NCBI GenBank assembly: GCA_030760725.1
Contig: JASWHV010000012.1
Span: 80,860,968-80,924,967 of the forward strand
DNA length: 64,000 nucleotides
Source of the DNA: Neostapfia colusana
Taxonomy: Eukaryota; Streptophyta; Magnoliopsida; Poales; Poaceae
Reading direction: 5' to 3'
Positions 21,497 to 34,299 of the stretch are shown in pieces. Numbering within the stretch: position 1 is the first letter of the stretch; each line of letters begins with the position of its first letter. The translations under genes were made by a program, and so were the position numbers. The notes beneath the pieces are model-generated. The model was not told the DNA's origin. It saw only the letters and a list, made by a program, of their open reading frames with translations, and did no database searches.

Positions 21497-24206
21497 TAGA
21501 GAACTAGATCCAGAAACTGCGCCTTGAGTTCGTCTTCTCGCTCCCATGTGGCTTCTTCTTCTGAGTGATGTTTCCACTGCACTTTGCACATTCGGATTCT
21601 TTTGTTTCTTGGGATGTGTTCCGTAGTCTCCAGAATCCTGAATGGCCGTTTGACATACGAAAGGTCTTCTCGGACGTCTACCCCATTTATGGGTAACCTC
21701 TCTTCGGGTGTTCTTAAGCATTTCTTGAGTTGTGGCACATGGAACACGTCGTGCACATCTGATAGTCGTGCCGGTAATTCCAACTGATATGCCACTTCAC
21801 CTTTCCTCTCCAGAATCTGGAAAGGTCCAATATACCGAGGTGATAGTTTCCCTTTCACTTTGAAACGACGAAACCCTCTGATAGGAGACACCTTGAGATA
21901 GACATAGTCCCCTACATTGAAGGTAAGCTCTCTTCTTCGTATATCAGCATAGCTCTTCTGTCTGGTCTGGACTATTCTCAAGTTGTTGCGGATTTCCCTC
22001 ACTTTTGCCTCAGCTTCTTGTAGCACCTCTGGCCCAAATACTTTGCTTTCTCCAGTTTGATTCCAAAACAATGGAGTTTTGCACTTTCCTCCCATACAAT
22101 GTCTCAAAGGGTGACATCTTCATACTAGCCTGGTAGCTGTTGTTATAGGAGAACTCAACATATGGTAAATTCTTATCCCAACTCCTGTTGTTTTTGAATG
22201 CACAAGATCTCAACATATCCTCAAGGATTTGATTGGTTCGCTCAGTCTGCCCGTCAGTCCGTGGATGGTACGCAGAACTGAAATTCAAATGAGTCCCCAT
22301 GGTTTCATGTAACTTCTATCAAAACCTTGAGGTGAACTGTGTCCCTCGATCTGACACTATCTTCTTCGGCACCCCATGAAAACACACAATTCTTGACATG
22401 TACAATTTTGCCAATTTGGATCCGCTGTAGCTTTCTTTCAGAGGGATGAAATGAGCTACCTTAGTCAGCCTATCGATTATGACCCATATTGAATCATATC
22501 CCAATTGGGTCCTAGGCAGTCCCACTATGAAGTTCATGCCTATTTCTTCCCATTTCCATTCGGGTACTTTGAGTGGTTGCAACAATCAGACGGGTCGTTG
22601 ATGTTTTGCTTTCACCAACTGACATGTGTCACATAGGGCGACGTGTTCCGCGACATCTCGTTTCATGCCATACCACCAGTATCTGCTTTTGAGGTCATCA
22701 TACATCTTCGTACTCCAAGGATGAATGGAATAGTCGGAATCATGAGCCTCTCTCAGAATTAGTTCACGGATATCCTTTACCTCAGGCACACATATTCTTT
22801 TCCCATGCCATACCATACCTTGTTCATCCTCTCTAAACTCAGGAGGTTTATTTTCTTTGATGAGTCTTCTGATTTCTTGTATTTTCTCATCATTCTTCTA
22901 ACCGTTGCGTATGTCCTGCTCCAATGTGGAGTCCACTTCCATGGTGATGGCCTCACCATTATTCACCAGACATAGATTGAGCCTTACAATTTCCTCCCTT
23001 AATTCCGTAGGCGTGTCGTCTAAGCTCAACATGTTGACATGCACCTTTCGGCTTAAAGCATCTGCCACGACGTTAGCTTTCCCAGGATGATAGTTGATAC
23101 CCACATCAAAGTCGTTAATCAGCTCTAACCATGTCCTTGTCTGAGGTTAAGATCTGGCTGTGTGAAAATGTACTTTAAGCTTTTATGGTCTGTATATATC
23201 TCTGTCCTCTTTCCCATCAAGTAACGCCTCCAAAGCTTCAATGCGTGGACCACTGCGGCTAGCTCTAGGTCACGTGTAGGGTAGTTCTTCTCGTGTTTTC
23301 AAAGCTGTCTGGAAGCATATGCAACAACATGCTCCTCTTGCATGAGAACACATCCCAATCCGTGTCCAGAAGTATCACAATATACCGAAAAATTTCTCTG
23401 CATGTTTGGCATAACTAGCACTGGGGTTGTTGTCAACCTTTTCTTCAACTCTTGAAAACTCGCCTCACACTCCGGCGTCCATGTGAATGTGATTCCCTTC
23501 TCTAGCATTTTGGTGAGGGGTCTTGAGATTTTGGAGAAACCTTCAATAAATCGTCGGTAGTATCCAGCCAAGTCTAAGAAGCTCCGGATTTCGCAGATGT
23601 TTTTAGGGGTCTTCCACTTCTGCACATCCGCGATCTTAGCGGGATCCACGGATATTCCTCCTTCCAAGATTATATGTCCTAAGAAGGGGACTCTCTTCAG
23701 CCAGAACTCACATTTGCTTAGCTTGGCATATAGTTGGTGTTCTCTCAATTTTTGCAATACCAGCCTTAGATGCTTCTCATGTTCTTCTTCATCTTTGGAG
23801 AAGATGAGAATGTCATCAATAAAAACCACCACAAACTTGTCCAAATATTCCATGAATACCTTGTTCATGAGGTACATGAAGTACGCCGGGGCATTAGTTA
23901 GCCCAAACGGCATGACGGTGTATTCATACAGTCCGTACCGAGATACGAAAGCTGTCTTGAGAATGTCAGCTGGCCTTATCTTCAGTTGGTGATATCCCGA
24001 TCTGAGATCAATTTTTGAGAACACACATGCTCCTCTCAACTAATCGAATAAGTCTTCAATGCGAGGCAACGGATACGTGTTCTTGATGGTTACCTCATTC
24101 AGTGCACGGTAGTCTACACATAACCTTTGGGTTCCATCCTTCTTGGGCACAAATATCACTGGAGCTCCCCAAGGTGAGGAACTAGGACGGATGTACCCTT
24201 TCTCTG
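21497..24206 (-). pseudogene. Element C pol remnant (A type), broken and cut by element D
   Basis: Minus-strand pol closely related to element A, covering from the reverse transcriptase N-part (KGYIRPSSSPWGAPVIFVPK, 24200) through FIDD (near 23815), RNase H, integrase HHCC and DDE regions to the chromodomain end (21497). Premature stops include CAG to TAG near 24042, CGG to TGA near 23305, TGG to TGA and CAA to TAG near 22318, and GGA to TGA near 22590. There is a 1-bp deletion near 23140. The frame ends at 24206 where the D LTR starts. The gag, protease, primer site and 5' LTR of C are absent from the window. Confidence 0.9.
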
Positions 24207-26373
24207 TGTGACACCGGTTTCGAAAACAGAACCAAGTTAATGCATATGTGTGCCCAGTGTGTTCATCGCACATACACATATAATCCACAAACTGAATTCA
24301 GAATATAACCACAAATAAATAGGGTCTAAGTACTTTATTATAATGACTCAAAGTCTCACTCATGAATCTCTAACTTATTCTTGCAGCGGAAGTCTCTAAA
24401 CGACAGCGGAAAATAACTAAACAACAGCGGCTCCATCTTCAACTCTACAGGCATGTTGACGGTAGTTCGCACGCCTAGTACTCCCCATGGTCCTCGAAGT
24501 ACTCTTCTCCTATTGCTGATGTTTATGTGATAATGCAAGGGCGAGTACATGTCATACTCAGCAAGTGCGGGAAAAGTATGACATGTAGCTTACAATAAGG
24601 TAGGAATAAAAAGGGCTCATTGCAGCAAGCAAATTTTATTTCACAACATGATAAAAACAACAACTATTTCTAAGTGATATTTATCCTAACATGACCAAGT
24701 AATTCAATATCAATTTCTCCATCATGATCCACCATTTATCAAGTCTCAACCAACCATTAATCTTTCTCAAGTTCATCTCATGCTCATAAATATTCATAAT
24801 CGTCTCATAATTCATATATTCAAAACCAAACTCAATGTCATGACTCAAAACAGTCCCAAAACCAATCCCAATGACCATACCATAACCATACCGAATATCC
24901 ATCCCAAGTTTTCCCTTCTAATCATGTGAGTTGGCCAGGTGCTTGTGACCGTAAGCACAACTATCATGATAGTTTTACACTCTGCAGAGGTGGCACCACT
25001 TTACCCACAAGTTTGTGATTTCGTCACTCGTCGGCGACTGCAAAACCTCCATTATATCAGTACACAACCGTCGGTGTATGTCCAAGAGATCACAAAATAG
25101 CCTTTAAAAGGGGCTACTAGATGTATGGACTCACTAAGGTTTCACCGGCAGGCTCGATCACCATTCTCCCACCCACGGCCCCCTCTTGTGCCATGCAGTT
25201 CCCAGGGCAGTCCTCTCTCGACTCCCATTCCCTGCGCCATCCACGGTCCATAAAAAGCTAGCAACACACCTAATTAGTCAGCTAAGCCGCACCCATATTT
25301 GGCTTTGTGGTGGCACTGTTTTCCTGGCATGTGCTGGCATGAACCGGTCCTTAGATCTACGGCAAATAAACCACCATCTCATTCAGCAACATCCACGAAC
25401 TAAGCTTGCCTAGATCTCCCCCGGTTCCATGCTCAATAACATCATCAAGTTCTCATCATCATTATTCATTTGAGTGCAGTAGCTAACCATGTTTTAATTC
25501 AGCTTTCCGTATCCCGTAGATTAAGCGAAGCAAAAAGGAAAAATGACCATACCTGACTCATCAACTTTCCCGGCGACAAGGATGGTTAACAAAGCTAGTA
25601 AACTCCTATAAAAGGGTGTCCCATCAGGTTGACTCAAGCATACGAGTTTTCGCAAACAAACAGTTTCAAAACATGGGATTAATATGGTCAAGGGGCACAT
25701 GCCTTGCTCCCGTGGCTCTTGTCGTCCGAGCGTCTCGATGTCTTGGTGCTGTAGTTCTTCGTAGATGGCTTCCTGAGCTTGTCCTTCTACTCACGGCCAT
25801 GCACATACAAAATTTACAGCAATCAAACATCATGCACAAACTTTACTCAAGATGCAATGGTGTAGATGAATGCAAATCCTATGGTGCTGTTTTATTAAAC
25901 CAGTTTGTACGTGTTCTTGCATGTTTTAATGGGCTTTCATGGGGTTTTATGATGAACAAGAGTGTAGGGATCAAGTGTGGACGTGGTGATGATCTTGACT
26001 CAAGATCTAGATCAATCCCACCGTCAAAAATCGATCAAAACGTGATCTGTCCACATGAAAAAGTTTCGGTTCGAAGGGAGCGAAGAAAACAGATGCGTAG
26101 AAACAGCGACGACGTCATAAGATGGTTAACGAAGACCTACCTCACTTCCCTTTGGTGGCAGGGTCTTCCTCCTAGCAATGGCAGCAGCGGGGGCTCACCG
26201 GCTACTGAACTCCGTCAAGGGGGAAACTTGGCGACTTGGCAGCGAGGAAGGGGGCTTGCCAGCAGGGGGGGGGGGGGTTTAACTCGGCGAGTTTGGGGCT
26301 AGGGCCTCCAAGTCGCCGACTTGGGAGAAGGAAAAAGGGAAAGGGGTTTACGGCCAAAAAGAGGTTTTGGGTT

Positions 26374-26383
26374 CTATTTATAA
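26374..26383 (-). promoter_or_regulatory. Predicted TATA box of element D 3' LTR
   Basis: Minus strand TTATAAATAG, in the same relation to the repeat array as in the other LTRs of this group. Confidence 0.65.
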
Positions 26384-26564
26384 GGGTAAAAAGAGGAGTC
26401 CTACTCCAATTGGAGCTCAAATAAGAGTCCAACTCAACTTTAGATTTCAACAAACTTATCTTTTCAGTTTGGTGCGGCAGCAATGTGGAGAAATTTTGGG
26501 GAAATTTTGTTGGTACCCTCAGTACCGGGTACCCACGTGCACAGTAGAAAAACCACCTAAGGGC

Positions 26565-27300
26565 CTCACCCCCTCCGCAGGGGTGAGCTCCGAAAGCGCC
26601 ACGTGCCCAGCGGGGCCGGGCTACCCTCCTCCTTAGAGGTGAGCTCCGGGCCTGCCACGCGGCCAGCGGAGCCAGGCCTCGCCCCCTCCGCAGGGGCGAG
26701 CTCCGAGGATGCCACGCGTCCAGCGGGGTCGGGCCTCCCTTCTCCTCAGAGGCGAGCCCCGAGGGCGGCACGTGTCCAGCGGGTGCTGGAACTCACCCCC
26801 TCCGCGGAGGTGAGCTCCGAGAGTGACACGTGTCTGGCGGTGCCGGACCTCACCCCCTCCACGTAGGTGAGCTCCGAGAGCGACACGTGTCCAGCGGTGC
26901 CAGACCTCACCCCCTCCGCAGAGGTGAGCTCCGAGGGTGACACGTGTCCAGCGGTGCCGGACCTCACCCCCTCCGCGGAGGTGAGCTCCGAGAGCGACAC
27001 GTGTCCAGCGTTGCCGGACCTCACCCCCTCCGCGGAGATGAGCTCCGAGGGCGACACGTGTCCAACGGTGCTGGACTTCACCCCCCTCTGCGGAGGTGAG
27101 CTCCGAGGGCGCCACGTGTCCCGCGTTGCCGGATCTCACCCCCTCCGCGGAGGTGAGCTCCACGGGCACCACGTGTCCCACGGTGCCGGACCTCACCCTC
27201 TCCGCAGGGGTGAGCTCCGTGGGCGCCACGTGTCCCACGGTGCCGGACCTCACCCCCTCCGCGGAGGTGAGCTCCGCGGGCGCCACGTGTCCCGCGGCCC
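26565..27300 (-). repeat. Tandem array of about thirteen 57-bp units with ABRE/G-box cores in the D LTR
   Basis: The anchor CCTCAC recurs at 26848, 26905, 26962, 27019, 27076, about 27134, 27191 and 27248, i.e. 57 bp apart with one 58. Each unit holds CCTCCGCGGAGG (a perfect palindrome), GAGCTCCG and a GACACGTGTCC or GCCACGTGTCC core. Eleven CACGTG cores are visible, about ten of them as ACGTGTC. The first three units are more degenerate. The array is upstream (element sense) of the TATA box at 26374-26383. Confidence 0.9.
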
Positions 27301-27350
27301 GGGGACGTGTCGACAGCGCACTTAGACAAATTGGAATTGGCTCATTTCAG

Positions 27351-30300
27351 CTATCTCTTTTCCCATTCCTCATCATTTTTTATGATTCCTTCTCCATTTA
27401 TATGGTTCTTTTCTCCATTTCTACTTCTTTTATAATGTTTCTCTATATGGAAAATGTATGCAATGCATGGAAATGAATTTGAAGGTGTTATAAACCTACC
27501 CCCCTTAAACTGAATCTCGCCCTTGAGATTCGATAGAGTAGAGAATAGATGAGGGATATCTGCCTTGAGGTCTTCCTCACGCTCCCACGTAGTTTCAGCT
27601 TCCGTGTGATGGCTCCACTGTACCTTGCACCAACGGATCACTTTGTTCCTTGTGACCCTTTCCTTCACGTCGAAAATTTGGACGGGGTGTTCCACATAGG
27701 TCAGATCCTCTTGAAGCTCGAACTCATCCATCGGTACTTGTTCTACCGATACTCTTAAGCACTTCTTGAGTTGGGATACGTGAAACACGTCGTGTATGTC
27801 GGAGAGGTGCGTTGGCAGCTGTAATTGATAGGCTACTTCTCCTCGCTTGCCCAAAATCTTAAATGGCCTGATGTAGCGAGGTGCTAATTTGCCCTTGATG
27901 TTGAACTGTCGTTGGCCTCGGATAGGCGATACCTTAAGGTACACGAAGTCTCCTACTTCGAAGGTCAATCTTGTTCGCCTATTGTCCGCATAACCTTTTT
28001 GTCGTGACTGAGCCGCCTTCAAATTTTCTCGTATCATTTGGACTTACTTTTTGGCGTCTTGGTGCACTTCGGGTCCAAACACTTGGCTCTCTCCGGTCTC
28101 ATTCCAGAACAGCGGCGCTCTACACCGTCTAACATACAATGCTTTGAAAGGTGACATCTTCAAGCTGGCTTGATAGCTGTTGTTTTATGAGAATTCAGCA
28201 TACGGCAAGCTCCTATCCCAATTGTGCCCATGTTTCAACCCGCAAGCTCTCAACATGTCTTCTAAAATTTGATTTGTCCTCTCAGTTTGCCCGTCAGTTT
28301 GTGGGTGATAAGCGGAGCTGAAATTCAGCCGTGTACCCATGGCTTCATGCAGCTTCTTCCAGAACCTAGAGGCAAATTGAGAACCCCGATCTGAAACTAT
28401 TCTCTTCAGAACTCTATGGTGACACACGATTTGCTCCATATATAGCTCGGCTAGTTCTGCGACGCGGTACGTGGTTCTAACAAGAAGGAAATGGGCTGTT
28501 TTCGTCAATCGGTCCACAATAACCCAAATGGAGTCGTAACCCGACCGAGTACATGGAAATCCGACAATAAAATCCATGCTGATGTCTTCCCACTTCCACT
28601 CAGGTACTTTCAATGGCTGCAACAGTCCAGCGGGTCTTTGATGTTCGGCCTTCACCCGTTGGCACGTGTCGCATAAGGCAACATATTCAGCTATGTCCCT
28701 TTTCATACCATCCCACCAATAGGAAGTTTTCAGGTCCTTGTACATCTTTGTACAAACGGGATGTATGTAATAAGGTGAGTCATGTGCCTCCTTTAATATG
28801 GTGTCACGGATGTGCTTCACGTTAGGCACACAAATCCTTTTTACTAACCAAAGCGTGCCTTTCTCGTCTTCCTTGGAATCCTTTTCTATGCCTTGTCGAA
28901 TTCTTTTCTTGATTTCCTCATCCGTTGCTTGGCCATCTCGTATCTCTTGATCCAGCGAAGGATTGAGTTCTATCACTTCCATCTCATTCAAGACCCCGAG
29001 ATGTAACCGTTCGAACTCCTTGCGCAGCTCAGGCGGTAGCTCCCGAACCATGAGTTGGTGACATGCTCCCTTTCGGCTCAACGCATCAGCTACTACATTG
29101 GCCTTTTCGGGGTGATAATTGATTCCAACATCATAATCCTTGATGAGTTCCAACCATCGACGTTGCCTCAAATTCAGATCTGTTTGCATGAATATATACT
29201 TGAGGCTTTTGTGATCTGTATAGATCTCACATCGGTGGCCAAGGATAAAATGCCTCCAAATCTTCAAGGCATGTACCATGGCTGCAAGTTCCAAGTCATG
29301 TGTGGGGTAATTCAGCTCGTGTTTCTTTAGTTGCCTCGACGCATAGGCTACCACTTGTCCTTCTTGCATGAGCACACATCCAAGCCCTTGTCTTGATGCG
29401 TCACAATATATATCAAAACTCTTGCTCACGTCCGGCAATACCAAAACCGGCGCTGTGGTTAGTCTTTTGTTGAGCTCCTCAAAGCTTTCTTGGCACACTG
29501 GTGTCCACTGAAATGCTTTTCCCTTCATTAGCAATTCAGTCATAGGCTTCGCTATTTGGAGAAATCCTTGATAAACCGTCGGTAGTATCCAACCATCCCA
29601 AGTAAACTCCGAATATCTCTCACATTCTGCGATTGGTTCCACTTCAGAACATCTCCCACTTTTCCGGGATCAACCGATACTCCTCTCTCGGAGATGATGT
29701 GGCCTAGGAACGATATCTCCTTTAGCCAAAATTGAGACTTGCTGAACTTGGCATACAATTGATGCTCTTGCAATTTCTGCAATGTCAATCTCAAATGTTA
29801 TTCATGTTCTTCCTCGCTTTTTGAATACACCATGATATCATCGATAAAACCACGACGAACTTGTCCAAGTACTCCATGAAGACCTTATTCATGAGGCACA
29901 TAAAATATGCGGATGCATTCGTTAACCCAAAAGACATAACGGTATATTCATACGAACCATACCGTGTTTGAAATGCAGTCTTGGGTATGTCGGAGGGCTT
30001 AATCTTCAGCTGGAAGTATCCCGACCGAATATCAATCTTGGAGAAAATTTGGGCACCTTTCATTTGGTCGAATAGGTCCTCTATACGGGGCAACAGGTAT
30101 TTATTCTTGATCGTCACCTCATTGAGAGACCTATAATCCACACACATCCTTTGGGTCCCATCCTTCTTGTCTACGAAGAGCACGGGGGCTCCCCACGGTG
30201 ACGAGCTTGGGCGTATAAAACCCTTTTCTAGCTGCTCCCGAATTTGCTTCTTAAGTTCCACTAGTTCATTAACAGGCATCCTATATGGCCTTTTCGCTAT

Positions 30301-32058
30301 AGGTGCAGTTCCAGGTACTAAATCAATGGCAAATTCAATGTCCCGGTCAGGTGGCATACCGAGAAGTTCTTCCGGGAACACATCTGAAAATTCTTGAACC
30401 ACTGGAATGCTTTCCAATGTCGCTTCCTCGACGTGGTTCAACGCTGCCTTCTCGATTGCCGGTTGGGCTGAATCGAACTCAATACGAGTACCGTGCTCAT
30501 TTGTGAACTGCACGCTCCTCTCAGTACATTGGATTACTCCGTTGTGCTTGCTTAACCAATCTATTCCAAGTATTATATCAATTCCTTGGGAATCTAAGAT
30601 AATAAGGTTGGCAAGAAAGTCTACCCCCCTTATTTTAAGGTTTACTTTAGGACATACTATATTAGTCCTCATCTCTCCACCGGGAGAATTAACCAACATA
30701 GTGTGTTTCATGTGTGATATGGGCAGATTATACTTGGCAACATACTTGGATGCTATGAATGAATGCAATGCTCCAGAATCAAATAAAATAGTGGCTGGGT
30801 TGGAGTTGACAAGGAACATACCAATCACGATGTCCTCAGCTTGTTGTGCTTTCTCAGCGGAGATATGATTCACGTTGCCACGAGCGTAGTTCTGCTGCCC
30901 ACGGTTACCTTGATTAGCTCCTCTATTCGGCTGTGGGTTCTGCTTGGGCGCGTTGCTTGGCTGTCCAAGGCCTTTCTTTAGGCATTGACTTGCAAAGTGT
31001 CCTGCCTCTCCGCATGAAAAGCATGCTTTGTTGCCCAAAACAGCAGGAATGTTGGGGCGAGACTGGTTTTGAGCATAGGCGCCTATTTTGGGGCGGGGTG
31101 CAGTAGGCAAAGGCATACGAGGTGCTTGCATAACAGGACGTTGCTGCGATGGCTGATTAGGGCGAGGTGGATTTGTAGGGCGGAAAGTAGAAGCGGACAA
31201 GCCATACTGTGGTGCAGCTGGGGGCATGAAACGGGGACGTACATTGCTCCCTTGTGGCTTGTAAGGCATCTTCCTCTTTCCCTCTTGCTCGATCTCACGA
31301 ATCTTGCTCTCAACCACTATAGCCTTGTCAACGAGCTTCTAGAAGTTTGCATAATCATTGTTGAGCAGTTGTACTTGGATCTCATTGTTCAATCCTCTCA
31401 TGAACAAGTATTGCTTCCTTTGATCCGAGTTGACGTCTTCGGGAGCATACCTTGACAGCTACGTGAACTTGTTGAGGTACTCATTCACGCTCTTCTTTCC
31501 CTGGCGGAGACCTTCGAACTCTTGCATTTTAAGTATCATGACTCTAGCAGGGACGTAATGAGAACAGAAACTCTCCTTGAATTCAGCCCAAGTGTTTGTC
31601 TCCTGGTTGTCATGAGCATTGCAGAGAGCGTCCCACCAGTCAGCGGCTGCTCCCATGAGTTGGTGCGATGCGAAGAGAACTTTCTCCCGATCATCGCACT
31701 GAACAATAGCAAGCTTCTTTTCCATGAATTTCAACCAATCATCAGCCTCCATGGGATCATTAGCTTGTGCAAAAGTAGGCGGTCGAGTCCTCATGAACTC
31801 TCCCGATCTGTTGTGAGCCGGCGGTGGTGGTGGGGGTGCAGGAACGGGGTTAGGATTGTAGTGGTTGTTGGCTTTCAGCTGTCCCAAAGTTTGTATCATA
31901 GTTTGCATGAGCTGGTTCTGCATAGCCATCAACCGTTTAATGTTGTTTGCATTAGCCCCGGGGTTAGCATTTTCAGGAACTTCAACGTTGCCATCCTCTT
32001 GTGGTTCATGGTTGCCACGAACGTTCCTCCTTTGACGGCTGACGTTTTCTCTCCCCAT
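27351..32058 (-). pseudogene. Element D gag-pol pseudogene
   Basis: Same layout as element B: start MGRENVSRQRRNVRG at 32058, gag (DDWLKFMEKKL), CCHC (CFSCGEAGHFASQC near 31000), protease with DSGALHSF (near 30770), reverse transcriptase, RNase H, integrase and chromodomain. Lesions: a stop near 31458, CAG to TAG near 31340, a 1-bp deletion near 29848 that breaks the frame in the catalytic FIDD segment, GAA to TAA near 29800, a frameshift near 29560, TAC to TAA near 28184 and CAA to TAA near 28046. The normal pol stop is also lost, so the last frame runs through the polypurine tract into the LTR to 27351. Confidence 0.9.
27493..27508 (-). other. Polypurine tract of element D
   Basis: Minus strand reads TTTAAGGGGGGTAGGTT next to the 3' LTR terminus. 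Confidence 0.85.
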
Positions 32059-32767
32059 CTGTGAGAGAGAGGGAGTTGGGTAGAATATAAAAGAGAAGTT
32101 TAGATTGATCCCCCCAACTATATGCATCAAGGGTATGAACTAAATATCTTCTTTTATTAATTTTAGCCTATATGAGGATGTGAACACATGCCGAAGCATC
32201 TCACATCTCTCTACTATGTGTGGATGTGGACTTTCGCAGAAGCGTCCCACAACTCACACTAGCACACAAACACAAGCAATCATCACAAAAGTTCAACACA
32301 CCACTCCTATTCATGCTACTATGATTTGAACGTTCCTATTACAGCCTATTCAGTGGGAATCCTAAACTTAAGCATGTGAACTGGTGCTGTTCCCGCCGTG
32401 TGATGGGGGTAGTCCATCGTACACCTCAATAGGGTTAAGTGCACTCCCACGTGGTGGTGAACGAGTACTTATATGTGTCGTGCTCCGGATCACCGGCATC
32501 TATAAATAGGACATGAGAAACTTTAGAGAAGGAAAAAAATACTTCAAAACTTCAGAAGCTATGAAGCAAGAAAGCAAAAGTGTTGTTGTCCAAAAGAAGA
32601 GAAAAGAGGGGCTGAAAATAGCACTCTGCGGTGGCTGAATTGATAAGAAAAGTGCAGCAGCAAGCAATTTTTGAAAATAGCAGTTTAGAGTGGTGCTACT
32701 ATGTGTTTTAGAGTGTCCATTCTACCTAGGCTTGCGTCCTACGTTAAACGTGGCTCTGATACCAATC
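32059..32767 (-). other. Leader and primer binding site of element D
   Basis: About 700 bp, longer than the B leader, with no open frame of note. The primer site is at 32751-32764 (minus TGGTATCAGAGCCA) with spacer ATC to the LTR. Confidence 0.85.
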
Positions 32768-33423
32768 TGTGACACCCGGTTCCGAAAACAGAACCAAGAT
32801 AATGCATATGGTGCCCAGGATGTTCATCACACATACACATGTAATCCACAAACTGAATTCAGAATATAACCACGAATAAATAGGGTTTAAGTACTTTATT
32901 ACAAGACTCAAAGTCTCACTCATGAATCTCTAACTTATTCTTGCAGCGGAAGTCTCTAAACGACAGCGGAAAATAACTAAACAGCAGCGGCTCCATGTTC
33001 AACTCCACAGGCATGTTGACGGTAGTTCGCACGCCTAGTACTCCCCATGGTCCTCGAAGTACTCTTCTCCTATTGCTGATGTTTATGTGATAATGCAAGG
33101 GTGAGTACATGTCATACTCAGCAAGTGCGGGAAAAGTATGACATGTAGTTTACAATAAGGTAGGAATAAAATGTCTCATTGCAGCAAGCAAATTTTATTT
33201 CACAACATGATAAAAACAACGACTATTTCTAAGTGATATTTATCCCAACATGACCAAGTAATTCAGCATCAATTTCTCCATCATGATCCACCATTTATCA
33301 AGTCTCAACCAACCATTAATCTTTCTCAAGTTCATCTCATGCTCATAAATATTCATAACCGTCTCAAAATTCATATATTCAAAACCAAAGTCAATGTCAT
33401 GACTCAAAACAGTCCCAAAATCA
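32768..33423 (-). repeat. Element D 5' LTR fragment
   Basis: Starts TGTGACACCCGG and matches 24207-24862 at high identity. It stops abruptly at about 33423 in CAAAATCAAT, where the sequence switches to an LTR of the opposite orientation. The promoter part is missing. Confidence 0.9.
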
Positions 33424-34282
33424 ATCATGATAGCCGAGCTTACCGTCACGAACCGCCTTGCCAACTTCCATGATTAGTTGGATGGTTATTTTGGGATGGT
33501 TTTGGATGGTTTGGTTTTGGTTTGGTTTTCAGGACTGTTGAGTCCGGGTGATAAGATTGGTTGCATGACCGTTGAGTCATGACAACGAGATTGGTCTCGG
33601 TGTGAGACGGAATTGTTTATGAAATGAAATGGTAGCGAATACGAGATGGTATTCGTGAGATGGTAGAGAATACAAGAAGGTATTTGTGAGCAAGAATGAG
33701 GTTGATTAATGTCTGGTTGGAACATGGAAGGTAATGAACATAATGGAGGTATGATTGGTATTTTAATACATGTTGGGATTACATTCACTTAAAGATAAGT
33801 TATTGTTTTATCGTGATTTTGATAAATAACTTTGCTTTCTGCAATGAGCCTTTTTATACCTACCTTGTTGTGAGCTACATATATATTTTCTCGCACTTAC
33901 TGAGTACATCATTGTACTCAAACTTGCATTGTTATTTCATCATCAGCAACAGGAGAAGATTACTATGAAGACCATGTGGAGCATTAGGCGTGTAATCTGT
34001 CCTCAACCTTGCCTGTGGGGGAATGGAGTAGAGATGGGGCCGCTGCTGCTGCTTAGATTGCTTCCGCATTAGAATAAAGACTTCCGCTGTTAGATTAAGA
34101 CTTCCGGTGTGAGCATGAGTCCAAGACTAATGAGACATTGTAATAAACTCTGTTATTCGTGGTCGTATATATATTCTGAAATTCAGTTTGTGGATGATGT
34201 GTATATGTGTGATGAACATCCTGGGCACACATATGCTTCAGTTCTCGGTTCCGTGGTTTTCCACAGAATTGAGGGCATCAGA
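33424..34282 (+). repeat. Element E 5' LTR fragment
   Basis: Begins inside the hairpin motif (ATCATGATAGCCGAGC) and runs to GAGGGCATCAGA. Co-linear with the E 3' LTR from about 63511 to the window end. The U3, array and TATA are lost. Confidence 0.9.
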
Positions 34283-34285
34283 GAT

Positions 34286-34299
34286 TGGTATCAGAGCCA
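34286..34299 (+). other. Primer binding site of element E
   Basis: TGGTATCAGAGCCA, three bases (GAT) after the LTR. A decayed second copy of the string (TTGGTATCAGACAC) occurs near 34332, probably part of the repetitive leader. The leader then runs to the gag start at 34735 without a convincing frame. Confidence 0.9.

Larger units (their letters stand above)
24207..27492 (-). repeat. Element D 3' LTR
   Basis: 3,286 bp from TGTGACACCGG to GGTGTTATA (expected GGTGTTACA). It shares modules with B, E and J LTRs (hairpin pair at 24961-24989, GAACCGGTCCTTAGATC near 25342) but has a homogenised GC-rich tandem array at about 26565-27300 and a 13-base G run near 26266. Confidence 0.9.
24207..33423 (-). 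mobile_element. Element D: decayed B-type chromovirus, 5' LTR truncated
   Basis: Minus-strand order: truncated 5' LTR (32768-33423), primer site, gag-pol pseudogene, polypurine tract, 3' LTR (24207-27492). It is inserted in the pol of element C; the five bases before it are CTCTG (24202-24206), but the partner duplication was lost with the right end. Many stops and frameshifts make it older than A, B or J. Confidence 0.9.

Noticed and set aside
26565..27300. Open frames across the 57-bp array (both strands) as a repeat protein
   Set aside because: 57 is divisible by three, so any stop-free unit gives an open array. The same region upstream of TATA in other LTRs is not open.
26565..27300. CRISPR-like repeat array
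   Set aside because: No alternation of identical repeats and unique spacers, and the host is a plant. It is a simple tandem repeat inside an LTR.
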